Shown here one piece after another: positions 15,836 through 23,989 of a stretch of 39,278 nucleotides of DNA. The stretch covers positions 1 to 39,278 of the forward strand of contig CALKAQ010000155.1 of the NCBI GenBank assembly GCA_937983075.1. Reading direction: 5' to 3'. The DNA comes from an uncultured bacterium (GTDB taxonomy: Bacteria; Bacillota; Limnochordia; DTU080; JAAYLA01). The first letter of the stretch is position 1. Each line of letters begins with the position of its first letter. The position numbers were made by a program, and so were the translations under genes. The notes below the pieces were generated by a model that saw nothing but the letters and a program-made list of their open reading frames with translations, had not been told where the DNA came from and did not search any database.

Positions 15836-17506
15836 ATGGTTCATTCATCATCCTACGAAAAGCTGCGTGCAAACTGTGTCGCTCTGTTGCGTGCATGTTC
15901 CGATGACACGGAAACGTGGTTGGCTGAAGCCGAGAGCTATATGCTGCACACGGCTCAAGCCATTGACGCCGTGTTGTCGTTGGACATGCCTTCCTTGACC
16001 GATCCGGCGTACATATTTTCGGTTGATCCCGGCTTAGGGCAAAGGTCTGGTACTGCGGTCACAGGCAGGCAGGAGCGCGTTGACCTGTTGCCACGCAGCT
16101 CGCACCAAGGGACGGGGGCGGTTTCCGGGGATCCGGCGAGTTTGACGCTTGTCGAGGCGGCGCGTGCCTTCCGCCGCGGCGATTTGTCGCCTGTCGAGCT
16201 GGTAGAAGCATGTTTGGCACGTATCGAGGCAATGGATGGCGATGTCCAGGCGTGGGCGTCGGTCGTACCGGAACAGGCTTTGGCGGAGGCTCGCCGTGCC
16301 GAGCGTGCGCTGCGTAGCGGCAACGATCTTGGCCTGCTGCACGGCATTCCCTTTGGTGTCAAGGACAACATTTGTACGGCCGGCATCCGCACGAGCGGTG
16401 GCTCACGCCTGCTGGAAGGTTTCGTTCCAACGTACGATGCAACGGTAGTCCGCTTGCTCAAAGAAGCCGGCGCCATCGTTTTAGGCAAAACGACGACAAC
16501 CGAAATGGCGCTGGGGGACGCTCCGCCGACCCGAAACCCATGGAATTTAGCGCATACTCCCGGCGGTTCGAGCTCGGGCTCCGCTGCGGCAGTCGCTGCC
16601 GGACAGGTTCCCTTTGCGCTCGGCACGCAGACGGGTGGATCGCTCAATCGTCCGGCGGCTTATTGCGGGTTGGTCGCGGTGAAGCCGACGTTCGGTCGGG
16701 TAAGCCGCTATGGGGTTTTGCCCGTCGCCTGGACGTTGGACCACGTCGGCGCAATGACCCGAACCGCGGTCGATCAAGCTTTGGTGCTGCAAAGCATTTG
16801 TCGGGCGGACGAGGAGGATTCGTCGACGGTCGCCGCTGCGCCTCCGTTGACGCGCTCGGTATGGGATTTGGCTTCGGATGGCGCAAAACGTTTACGGGGC
16901 AAAAAAATCGGTCGGCCGGATCGTTATTTTTTCACTGGTGTGGATTCCGCACAGCGGGCGGCTTACGATGAGACGCTGCGTGTGTTGGAGCGGGAGTTCG
17001 GCATGATTGTCGAGGATGTTGAGCTGCCTCCGGCATTTGAGGCGGCCGTCGCAGCGCATGCGATCATTATGCAATGCGAAGTTGCGGCGGTTCATGGCTC
17101 GGCTTGGCGCGAGCGGGGGCAGCTGATGAGGCCGATACTGCGTGCCCGCATTTTGTGCGGAGCCGCCACGAGTGCCGAGGTGTATGTGCGTGCACAGCAA
17201 ATCCGGAATTTGTACAAGGAGCAGATGCGACAGCTTTTCCGCACTTCGATCGATCTGATGGCCACTCCGACGACTCCAGCCGCTGCCCCTGAAGGCATAC
17301 ATGACACGGGTACTCCAGCCTTCATTTTGCCGTTCACGCTGACCGGGTTTCCCACGGTGGTCTTTCCCGTTGGCTGCGAAACCGCCGGCAAGCTGCCGCT
17401 CTCCGTTCAGTTTGTCGCCGCCCCTATGCAAGAAGAGTTGCTGCTCGATTTGGCGATCGCCTATCAACACGTTACTGATTGGCATATGCGCCGGCCTCGG
17501 GTGTGA
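15836..17506 (+). CDS. Amidase-signature hydrolase with N-terminal helper-like extension
   Basis: Amidase-signature enzyme of 556 residues. The catalytic triad is complete: Lys176 (GVKDNI), cis-Ser in TPGGSSSGS (around 245-247) and nucleophile Ser269 (GTQTGGSLNRPAAYCG). The family hydrolyses amide bonds of small carboxamides, but the substrate here is unknown. Residues 1-100 precede the normal start of the fold: helices (YEKLRANCVALLRA ... YMLHTAQAIDAVLSLD) and a 'LTDPAYIFSVDPG' tail that recalls the small GatC/AtzG-type partner subunits of GatA/AtzE amidases. The extension is therefore perhaps a fused partner, which is inference. The C-terminal part (260-550) shows the usual amidase layout. 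ATG 15836 follows AAAGGGTGG at about 10 bases. Confidence 0.9.
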   Translation: MVHSSSYEKLRANCVALLRACSDDTETWLAEAESYMLHTAQAIDAVLSLDMPSLTDPAYIFSVDPGLGQRSGTAVTGRQERVDLLPRSSHQGTGAVSGDPASLTLVEAARAFRRGDLSPVELVEACLARIEAMDGDVQAWASVVPEQALAEARRAERALRSGNDLGLLHGIPFGVKDNICTAGIRTSGGSRLLEGFVPTYDATVVRLLKEAGAIVLGKTTTTEMALGDAPPTRNPWNLAHTPGGSSSGSAAAVAAGQVPFALGTQTGGSLNRPAAYCGLVAVKPTFGRVSRYGVLPVAWTLDHVGAMTRTAVDQALVLQSICRADEEDSSTVAAAPPLTRSVWDLASDGAKRLRGKKIGRPDRYFFTGVDSAQRAAYDETLRVLEREFGMIVEDVELPPAFEAAVAAHAIIMQCEVAAVHGSAWRERGQLMRPILRARILCGAATSAEVYVRAQQIRNLYKEQMRQLFRTSIDLMATPTTPAAAPEGIHDTGTPAFILPFTLTGFPTVVFPVGCETAGKLPLSVQFVAAPMQEELLLDLAIAYQHVTDWHMRRPRV

Positions 17507-17659
17507 TGGGCGCGTCAATCCAGAAATCCACGGTCAGCAATTCGCAGCAAGATCATGTTCCGACTTCGTTGGAGCTTCACCGGGCAATACGGTGTTCGGC
17601 TGTAAATGGACGCCTTTGACTCGGAGGTAAAAAAAATCCGCGTAAATTGATCTGCTTAG

Positions 17660-17689
17660 TTGACTATATGATGGACGCTCTGGTAAAAT
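17660..17689 (+). promoter_or_regulatory. Sigma-A-type promoter of the DUF4242/flavoprotein/ABC operon
   Basis: TTGACT (17660-17665) and TAAAAT (17684-17689) are 18 bases apart, close to consensus TTGACA/TATAAT. Start of transcription is expected near 17696, about 175 bases before the first gene. A second TATACT (17706-17711) has no matching -35. Confidence 0.65.
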
Positions 17690-17713
17690 GATCCTGCCAT
17701 TAACATATACTAA

Positions 17714-17723
17714 TCCGATCGGA
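17714..17723. promoter_or_regulatory. Palindrome TCCGATCGGA at the start of the transcript, possible operator
   Basis: A perfect 10-base palindrome centred about 30 bases after the -10 box, a usual place for a repressor site. A palindrome of this length is expected by chance dozens of times in 39 kb, so only the position speaks for it. An Rrf2/CymR-type sulfur regulator would fit the operon's likely role, but that is a guess. Confidence 0.3.
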
Positions 17724-17869
17724 AAACGCGTAATAATTTTTGCCGCGCGTTGAGGAGCGACTGCGCGAGCCGTATTTTTCATTGCACACGGCACACAGTC
17801 TCAACTGTCCGATCACTGGAAACACACCAGTAAACAATCATCAACGAATTCGGGAGGACGACACAACCT

Positions 17870-18397
17870 ATGCCGCTTTATCTCGTAGAAGTTTCGCTCA
17901 ATGGTCGCAATGAAGCAGAAATCGCTCAGGCGCTTGACGGTTTTGCCAAGGCGCTTGCGGGCAAAGGCGAGCTCATTGAAGCCCAAGTTGGGGTGGAAGC
18001 GGGGCGTGCCTTCTTGGTTGCGGAGGCTGCGGACGCTTTTCAGGTAGCTGAAGCTGCACAAAACGCGGGGCTTTCCCAAGTCGAAACCAAAGAGGTCAAG
18101 CTTGTAGGCGCTGAACTGGACGAAGTCAAGCAAAAGGCCGGCAAAGCCAACTACTTGGTCGAGTGGAATCTGCCCGAAGGCCTCACCATGGAACGCTACC
18201 TCCAGCGCAAGCAGGAAAAATCGGTTCACTACGCCGAGGTGCCCGAGGTGAGTTTCGAGCGGACTTACGTATGCACCGACATGAGCAAGTGCTTGTGCTT
18301 TTACGAGGCGCCCAGCGAAGAATTGGTCATCAAGGCGCGGGAGGCAGTCGAGGCGCCGATTGACACGTTGACGACGCTCAAGCAAGTAGGTGACTGA
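17870..18397 (+). CDS. DUF4242-like ferredoxin-fold protein, two tandem domains
   Basis: 175 residues, cytoplasmic. The C-terminal half (about 95-172) looks like a DUF4242 domain, the fold of the small nickel-binding protein SCO4226: 'MERYLQRKQEKSVHYAEVPE', then a strand 'TYVCTDMSKCLCFYEAPSEE' and the closing helix and 'APIDTLTTL'. The N-terminal half (2-85: LYLVEVSLNGRNEAEIAQAL...) reads as another strand-helix-strand ferredoxin-like unit, so the protein is probably a two-domain pseudo-dimer. Biochemical role is unknown and a metal-binding function is only inherited from SCO4226. It opens the operon 4 bases before the flavoprotein gene, so it may help that enzyme or sense its substrate. Confidence 0.75.
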   Translation: MPLYLVEVSLNGRNEAEIAQALDGFAKALAGKGELIEAQVGVEAGRAFLVAEAADAFQVAEAAQNAGLSQVETKEVKLVGAELDEVKQKAGKANYLVEWNLPEGLTMERYLQRKQEKSVHYAEVPEVSFERTYVCTDMSKCLCFYEAPSEELVIKAREAVEAPIDTLTTLKQVGD

Positions 18398-18401
18398 GGC
18401 G

Positions 18402-19541
18402 ATGCCGGATCAGACACAATCGTGGCTCCTTCCCGAGGCGCTTCGACGTGAAATTACCGATTGGTTCGCTCAGCGGGCGCTCGCTGTCGACCGTTGCCAA
18501 GAGTCGGCACAAAAAGGTTTGGAGATGCTCGCTGAACGCGGTTTGCTCGCCAAAGGCATATCCGAAGAGTTGGGTGGCGACGGCGGCGCACTGCTTGAAA
18601 TGGTGGAAGTGATCGCCACCGTTGCCAGCGGCTGCTTAACTTCAGCTTTTGTCGTCTGGTGCCAACGCATGTTTTTGGAGTATGTGGCGACATCGCAAAA
18701 CCCGTATCTGGCTGAAGAAGTGCTGCCGCAGGTACTTCAAGTCGACCGGTTCGGCGCCACGGGACTGGCAAACGCCATGAAGCACTTTGCTTCGCTGGAA
18801 GAGATCCGGGTGACGGCGCAGCGCACTCCGGAAGGCTACGTGCTGACGGGGAGTCTGCCGTGGGTTTCCAACTTGGTCGATGATCGATTCGTTGTCGCGG
18901 TCGCGGCGCGGTCCGGCGACGATGTAATTCTTCTGGCGGTCCCCGGTGACGCCGCCGGGCTTAGGTGCGGCCCACGGTATCCCCTTTTTGGCTTGGAAGG
19001 CACGGCGTCGGCGTCGCTGCGGCTTGACGACGTCCATCTTGACACAAAGTGGCTGATAGCGGACAACGGCATCGTGTTTCTCAAGAAAATCCGACCGATT
19101 TTCTTGCTGCTGCAGTCGGGCCTCGCCTGGGGACTGGCCGAAGCCGCCCTGCACCACGCTGCGGCGAAATTGGGCGGTCCCCGCATGGCCCTCAAAGATC
19201 AGGCCGAACGGCTTCAAAATCAGTTCCGATACCTTGTGGAAGAGGTGCGATCGCTCGCTCGGGTGTACGACAGTGCGGATTCGTCGGTATCCTACCGAGC
19301 GCTGAAAGTACGCAAAGAACTGGCGGAACTGGCGGTGCAGGCCGTTTGGTTGGAGCTGGAGGCCGCCGGAGGCGCCGGCTATCTTTCCGAAAGCGCGACG
19401 GCGCGTCGGCTGCGGGAGGCGGCGTTTTTGCCGATCCAAAGCCCGAGTTTCGTACAGCTGCGGACGGAACTGGCGCAGGTCGAAGCCTCTCGCATCAACG
19501 GAATGGGCGCTGTGGCCGGCGGCGGGGAGGAAACGATGTGA
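18402..19541 (+). CDS. Acyl-CoA-dehydrogenase-fold flavoprotein, probably a monooxygenase or other non-classical member
   Basis: About 379 residues with the acyl-CoA dehydrogenase layout: N-terminal helices ('ERGLLAKGISEELGGDG'), a middle beta domain ('TGSLPWVSNLVDDRFVVAVAA'), and a C-terminal helical domain ending 'LEAAGGAGYLSESATARRLRE'. The usual C-terminal 'Y-E-G-T' with the catalytic Glu is replaced by 'PIQSPSFVQL', so alpha-beta dehydrogenation of a CoA ester is doubtful. The same fold serves FMNH2-dependent sulfur monooxygenases (DszC, SfnB-like). Co-transcription with an SsuABC/TauABC-like importer favours such a role. ATG 18402 has AGGTGA upstream, and GTG 18390 is an alternative. 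It overlaps the ATPase gene by 4 bases (GTGA). Confidence 0.85.
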   Translation: MPDQTQSWLLPEALRREITDWFAQRALAVDRCQESAQKGLEMLAERGLLAKGISEELGGDGGALLEMVEVIATVASGCLTSAFVVWCQRMFLEYVATSQNPYLAEEVLPQVLQVDRFGATGLANAMKHFASLEEIRVTAQRTPEGYVLTGSLPWVSNLVDDRFVVAVAARSGDDVILLAVPGDAAGLRCGPRYPLFGLEGTASASLRLDDVHLDTKWLIADNGIVFLKKIRPIFLLLQSGLAWGLAEAALHHAAAKLGGPRMALKDQAERLQNQFRYLVEEVRSLARVYDSADSSVSYRALKVRKELAELAVQAVWLELEAAGGAGYLSESATARRLREAAFLPIQSPSFVQLRTELAQVEASRINGMGAVAGGGEETM

Positions 19542-20314
19542 TCGAAATCAGCGGGGCAGGCAAGGATTTCTTGCTTGACGGCAGCGTTCTGCAGGCGTTC
19601 GACGGCATCGATCTCGTCATCGGTGCAGGGGAGATCGTCGCGCTGGTCGGGCCGAGCGGATGCGGCAAATCCTCGCTTCTCAGAGCGGTCGGCGGCCTCG
19701 AGCCGCTGAGCCGCGGTGAGATACGCCTGAACGGCCAAAGGATTGAAGGACCAGACGTACGCATTGGTATGGTGTTTCAGGAAGCACGCCTTCTACCTTG
19801 GCTGACGGTGAGGGAAAACGCCGCACTGGCGGCAAAGTTTCGGTCGCACCGCCGGCGGGAGTCCGGGCCGGCGGTCGATGAGCTGCTGGCCCGCGTGGGT
19901 CTGGAAGCTTTCGCAAACGCCTATCCGGAGCAAATTTCCGGCGGCATGGCTCAGCGGGCTGCCCTGGCACGCACGTTGATGCAGCGTCCCGAAGTGATTT
20001 TGTTTGACGAACCCTTTGCTGCGCTCGACGCACTGCGCCGCATGGAGCTGCAAGTATGGCTCGCCCACATGTTGCGTGAGCAGGGGACGGCGGCGCTTTT
20101 TGTCACCCACGATTTGGACGAGGCAATCATCATGGGCGACCGGATTGTCGTCATGACAGGTCGGCCGGGGCGTATTCACCGCATCTATGACGTTCCCGCA
20201 GCCGATGAAAAGCTGCGGCAAATCGATCATGACCCGGTCTACTGGGAGCTCAAGAAGTCGATTCTCGCAGACTTGCGGGCGACGGGCGGTCTCAAGGAGT
20301 TGAATGTGTCATGA
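19538..20314 (+). CDS. ABC transporter ATP-binding protein, SsuB/TauB/NrtD type
   Basis: ATPase of 258 residues starting at GTG 19538, just after GGGGAGGAAAC. A much longer open frame exists upstream, but it runs out of frame through the flavoprotein gene. Walker A (GPSGCGKSS), Q-loop (MVFQEARLLPWLTV, with the 'LLPW' of the nitrate/sulfonate/taurine group), signature (ISGGMAQRAALA), Walker B (VILFDEPFAALD) and switch His (FVTHDLDEAI) are intact, and 'MTGRPGRI' follows as usual for SsuB. It overlaps both neighbours by 4 bases, so the three transporter genes and the flavoprotein gene should be made in fixed ratio. Confidence 0.93.
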   Translation: MIEISGAGKDFLLDGSVLQAFDGIDLVIGAGEIVALVGPSGCGKSSLLRAVGGLEPLSRGEIRLNGQRIEGPDVRIGMVFQEARLLPWLTVRENAALAAKFRSHRRRESGPAVDELLARVGLEAFANAYPEQISGGMAQRAALARTLMQRPEVILFDEPFAALDALRRMELQVWLAHMLREQGTAALFVTHDLDEAIIMGDRIVVMTGRPGRIHRIYDVPAADEKLRQIDHDPVYWELKKSILADLRATGGLKELNVS

Positions 20315-21531
20315 AACAATGGAGTCCGGAAAACTTGTTCGACCGCGAATGGAGCCGCCGCGAGTTCCTTCAGTTTCTTGGACTCGGCGCCGGCGCTTTG
20401 CTGCTCGGTACATCGCTGGCGGGGTGCGGACGAAAAAAAGCATCCCAGCCGCCCTCCACGGCAGTATCCGACAAGCCGCTGAAAATCGGATATTTGCCGA
20501 TTACTGACGCGGGACCGCTCTTGATTGCCCATGCGAAAGGATTCTACGCAGCGGAAGGGTTGACCGCGGAGCAGCCATATCTTTTTCGCGGGTGGTCGCA
20601 GATCGTCGAAGCGTTCGTAGCGGGACAGGTCGACGTGATCCACGTATTGATGCCGACCGCCGTCTGGATGCGGTTTTCCAACCACATCCCGCTGCGCATT
20701 GTCGCCTGGAACCACACCGATGGATCGGCGCTCACCGTAAATCCAGGCGTCAACGGCGTACAGGATCTCGCCGGAGAGACCGTCGCCATCCCGTACTGGT
20801 ATTCCATACACAATGTGGTGCTGCAACAGCTTCTGCGGCATCACGGGTTGCAGCCGGCGGAACATGGCGCAGCTCGGCTGGCGTCGGACGAGGTGCGTTT
20901 GGTTGTCATGCCTCCGTCGGACATGCCGGCGGCGCTTGCCAATCAATCGATCGCAGGGTATATCGTGGCCGAACCGTTCAATGCGGTGGCCGAAGTGATG
21001 GACATCGGCAAGATCTTGCGATTTACGGGTGACGTATGGCTCCGGCATGCCTGCTGCGTCGTCGTCATGAAAGAAGACGATTTGGAAAAGCGGCCCGAAT
21101 GGGCACAAGCGGTGGTCAATGCCTTGGTGAAGGCGCAGCTCTGGATGCGCGACAACCGGCTGGAGACGGCGCGATTGCTGTCGCAGGAAGGCTATTTGCC
21201 ACAGCCTTTGCCGGCGATCGAGCGGACGCTTGCCTATTATGACCACACCCATTACGGATCAAGCGGTGCCATTCAGCATCCAGAGTGGGGAAACCATCGG
21301 ATTGATTTCATCCCGTACCCGTATCCATCGTATACGGAAGCGCTGGTGCGGTTTCTGCAAGAAACGTACGTTGAAGGCGAGAAGGCGTTTCTCAATACAT
21401 TGGATCCGGCTGCGGCACACCGTCAGGTGGTGGACGACCGCTTTGTCCGCAAGGCGCTGGAACTCGTTGGCGGCTTAAGCGCCTTCGGCGTTCCGGAAGA
21501 ATGGACGCGAGCCGAGGTGATTTCCATTTGA
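20311..21531 (+). CDS. Substrate-binding lipoprotein of an SsuA/TauA/NrtA-type ABC importer, Tat-exported
   Basis: 406 residues. The N-terminus carries a twin-arginine motif (SRREFLQF) followed by a hydrophobic stretch and a lipobox (LAGC, Cys about 39), so it is predicted to be folded before export by Tat and then lipid-anchored. The mature part has the NMT1/SsuA-like fold: 'KIGYLPITDAGPLLIAHAKG', 'GFYAAEGL', 'VEAFVAGQVDVIHVLMPTA', 'GYIVAEPFNAVAEVM'. It resembles the longer NrtA/CmpA-like members rather than the 320-residue SsuA. A Tat route is sometimes used when a bound cofactor or metal must be loaded in the cytoplasm. The ligand is unknown. The ATG start overlaps the ATPase stop (ATGA). 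Confidence 0.9.
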   Translation: MKQWSPENLFDREWSRREFLQFLGLGAGALLLGTSLAGCGRKKASQPPSTAVSDKPLKIGYLPITDAGPLLIAHAKGFYAAEGLTAEQPYLFRGWSQIVEAFVAGQVDVIHVLMPTAVWMRFSNHIPLRIVAWNHTDGSALTVNPGVNGVQDLAGETVAIPYWYSIHNVVLQQLLRHHGLQPAEHGAARLASDEVRLVVMPPSDMPAALANQSIAGYIVAEPFNAVAEVMDIGKILRFTGDVWLRHACCVVVMKEDDLEKRPEWAQAVVNALVKAQLWMRDNRLETARLLSQEGYLPQPLPAIERTLAYYDHTHYGSSGAIQHPEWGNHRIDFIPYPYPSYTEALVRFLQETYVEGEKAFLNTLDPAAAHRQVVDDRFVRKALELVGGLSAFGVPEEWTRAEVISI

Positions 21532-22343
21532 GACTGCAACCGCCGCGTGTGCGCTGGAATAAAAATGCATGGACGCCTGTCCTCGGCTTGATGCTCGTCG
21601 TGGCGGCGTGGGGCGTTTTGACGTCGCCGTGGACCAGCTTCAGCCCGATTATGACGTCATTTTCACCGGCACGTTCGGTGCAGGCGCTGATTGACGTCGT
21701 GCAGGCAGAACGGACTTGGGGGCATGTTGCCGCCAGTCTGCAACGGGTCGGAGTCGGCCTCGGTCTCGCGTTTCTGGCGGGAGTGCCCGCAGGACTTTTG
21801 ATTGGGCGCGTCGCCTGGCTTGATCGAGCGTCATCGACGGCGATCCAATTCATCCGGATGATTTCGCCGCTCTCATGGATGCCCATCGCCGTCATGGTGC
21901 TCGGCATCGGGGATGCTCCGATTTATTTTCTCCTCACCGTCAGTGCGGTATGGCCTATTTTGCTCAGCACGGCCGAAGGCGTGCGAAGCGTCGACCGCCG
22001 CTGGATCGAGATGGCGCGCAGCTTAGGCGCGACAGAAGCCGAAGTGCTGCGTCATGTGGTCATTCCTGCCATTGCCGCTCATGTGGTGACGGGTCTCCGG
22101 CTCGGTTTGGGGGTTGCTTGGATTGTGCTCGTGCCGGCTGAAATGCTGGGTGTCCGGGCTGGACTCGGCTATGCAATTCTCGATGCCCGCGATCGACTGG
22201 CGTATCCTGAACTGATGGCGATGATCTTGTTGATCGGATTCCTCGGCTGGGTGATGGACACCGTCATCCGCCGTGTTCAGGCGCGGCGGTTTCATGCGGC
22301 GGAGCGATCCGTCGGGGAAGTACGGACGACTCCTCTCGCATGA
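21528..22343 (+). CDS. ABC transporter permease, SsuC/TauC/NrtB type
   Basis: About 271 residues from TTG 21528, which overlaps the receptor's stop (TTGA) and follows GAGGTGA. Six membrane segments are expected. 'WGHVAASLQRVGVGLGLAFLAG' is the usual opening of the permease domain, and the EAA loop is 'IEMARSLGATEAEVLRHVVIPA'. The tail 'AILDARDRLAYPELMAMILLIG' is characteristic of the sulfonate/taurine/nitrate importer group. It is the last gene of the five-gene operon. Confidence 0.92.
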   Translation: MRLQPPRVRWNKNAWTPVLGLMLVVAAWGVLTSPWTSFSPIMTSFSPARSVQALIDVVQAERTWGHVAASLQRVGVGLGLAFLAGVPAGLLIGRVAWLDRASSTAIQFIRMISPLSWMPIAVMVLGIGDAPIYFLLTVSAVWPILLSTAEGVRSVDRRWIEMARSLGATEAEVLRHVVIPAIAAHVVTGLRLGLGVAWIVLVPAEMLGVRAGLGYAILDARDRLAYPELMAMILLIGFLGWVMDTVIRRVQARRFHAAERSVGEVRTTPLA

Positions 22344-22475
22344 TCCTGCGAAGTGCCGGCTGATGCCCCGAATGTTGCCCTGCGGCGCATGATTCAGATC
22401 GTTAGGGAATGAATAGAAAATGTATGCAGGCTCACGATTTCGTGATAGGCTGGTGCAACAAGGGGTGTTGCGATC

Positions 22476-23930
22476 ATGGAAGCCGGCTGGAACCTCGAGA
22501 ACAGTTATGCTGAACTGCCGAGTACATTTTTCTCGCAGCTCAAACCGACACCGGTCGTTGCACCGAAGTTGGTCGTGCTCAACGAACATTTGGCGGCAGA
22601 ACTCGGCTTGAATGCCGCGGCGCTGCGCAGCGACGAAGGGGTCGCCGTGCTGGCGGGAAATGCGGTGCCCGAAGGATCGGTGCCGCTTGCTCAGGCTTAT
22701 GCCGGGCACCAGTTCGGACACTTCACCCGGCTTGGCGACGGTCGGGCCATTTTGCTCGGCGAACAAATCACGCCACGCGGGGAGCGCTTCGACATTCAGC
22801 TGAAGGGCTCGGGGCGGACGCCTTATTCTCGCGGCGGCGACGGTCGGGCAGCGCTCGGGCCGATGCTGCGCGAATACATCATCAGTGAGGCGATGCACGC
22901 CCTCGGCATTCCGACGACACGCAGCCTCGCCGTGGTGACGACCGGCGAAGCGATTGTACGTGAAACACTGCTTCCCGGCGCCATATTGACCCGCGTTGCT
23001 TCCAGTCATTTACGAGTCGGTACATTTCAGTATGCCGCCGTGTGGGGGACGCAAGACGAACTGCGTGTGTTGGCGGATTACGCCTTGCAGCGTCACGATC
23101 CTGATATCGATCGTCACAGTCCGGAGCGGTTTTTGCTTTTGCTGCGGCGCGTCATTGAAAGGCAGGCGGCACTTGTCGCCAAATGGCAGCTGGTCGGCTT
23201 CGTCCATGGCGTCATGAATACGGACAACATGACCATCAGCGGCGAAACGATCGACTACGGCCCTTGCGCCTTCATGGATGTGTACGACCCGGCAACGGTA
23301 TTCAGCTCCATCGATCGCGAGGGTCGCTACGCATACGGCAATCAGCCGGGAATCGCCGGCTGGAATCTCGCCCGCTTTGCCGAAGCTCTATTGCCGTTGC
23401 TGCACGAAGAGCGAGAGAAAGCGATTGAGCGCGCCCAAGAAGCGGTCAACGAATTCCCTGAGCTGTATGAACGGCATTGGCTGGCCGGCATGCGAGCGAA
23501 ACTGGGCTTAGCCAATGAAGAAGCCGACGACATCCGATTGATCGAAGATCTCCTCCGTCTTATGCAAAGTCATCGTGCGGATTACACCAACACCTTTCGG
23601 GCGCTCACATTGGGGCGGCCGGAAGAAACGGCCATGTCCGGCAGTGCAGCCTGGTCAGAGTGGCTGGAGCGGTGGCGCGCCCGTCTGCAGCGCCAGCCCG
23701 ACGGGGAAGCCGGCGCTCAGGAGCTGATGCGCCAGGCCAATCCGGCGGTCATCCCGCGCAATCACCGTGTCGAGGAGGCACTGACAGCAGCCGTGGAACA
23801 AGGCGATCTCAGCGTAATGGAGCGGCTGCTCGCCGTGCTTGCCGATCCGTATGCTTATTCTCCCGAGCAGGACGACTACGCCGCGGTCCCGGCGTTGGAC
23901 CGGCCTTATGTGACGTTTTGCGGCACCTGA
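22476..23930 (+). CDS. selO: SelO (YdiU/UPF0061) pseudokinase-fold protein AMPylase
   Basis: Transfers AMP from ATP onto Ser, Thr or Tyr of target proteins, and in E. coli is linked to the oxidative stress response. The 484 residues carry the family hallmarks: 'NSYAELPSTFFSQLKPTPV' at the start, 'QAYAGHQFGHFTRLGDGRA', Lys110 and the Arg/Asp-rich loop in 'QLKGSGRTPYSRGGDGRAA' (109-125), 'VHGVMNTDNMTISGETIDYGPCAFMD' with the metal-binding Asn/Asp, and the C-terminal 'PYVTFCGT' with a Cys near the end, where other members have Cys or Sec. ATG 22476 follows AAGGGGTG by 8 bases. It is transcribed alone. Confidence 0.96.
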   Translation: MEAGWNLENSYAELPSTFFSQLKPTPVVAPKLVVLNEHLAAELGLNAAALRSDEGVAVLAGNAVPEGSVPLAQAYAGHQFGHFTRLGDGRAILLGEQITPRGERFDIQLKGSGRTPYSRGGDGRAALGPMLREYIISEAMHALGIPTTRSLAVVTTGEAIVRETLLPGAILTRVASSHLRVGTFQYAAVWGTQDELRVLADYALQRHDPDIDRHSPERFLLLLRRVIERQAALVAKWQLVGFVHGVMNTDNMTISGETIDYGPCAFMDVYDPATVFSSIDREGRYAYGNQPGIAGWNLARFAEALLPLLHEEREKAIERAQEAVNEFPELYERHWLAGMRAKLGLANEEADDIRLIEDLLRLMQSHRADYTNTFRALTLGRPEETAMSGSAAWSEWLERWRARLQRQPDGEAGAQELMRQANPAVIPRNHRVEEALTAAVEQGDLSVMERLLAVLADPYAYSPEQDDYAAVPALDRPYVTFCGT

Positions 23931-23989
23931 GCGGACCGCGCGGTCGAAGTGTAGCGGAGAGCGGGTTTACAGCAGCTAAAGTCAGTGAT

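Larger units (their letters stand above)
17507..17869 (+). other. 363-bp intergenic region with promoter and long leader
   Basis: No credible gene lies here. The first 150 bases hold nothing recognisable. A promoter sits at 17660-17689, a 10-base palindrome at 17714-17723, and the remaining about 145 bases form an AT-richer leader with no riboswitch core (SAM-I and other sulfur-related motifs were sought by eye). The ribosome binding site CGGGAGGACGAC is at about 17850-17861. Confidence 0.5.

Noticed and set aside
17690..17702. 13-base repeat GATCCTGCCATTA also found at 39179-39191
   Set aside because: About ten 13-base repeats are expected by chance in a window of this size; no shared context.
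17696..17869. SAM riboswitch in the leader of the putative sulfur operon
   Set aside because: The conserved SAM-I core elements are absent by eye.
19049..19537. Long N-terminal extension of the SsuB-like ATPase frame
   Set aside because: It runs out of frame through the flavoprotein gene, looks like shadow sequence, and a good GTG start with ribosome binding site lies at 19538.
22432..22445. Dyad TCACGA-TT-TCGTGA upstream of selO
   Set aside because: Attractive position, but 6-base arms at a fixed 2-base spacing arise about ten times by chance in 39 kb; not strong enough alone.
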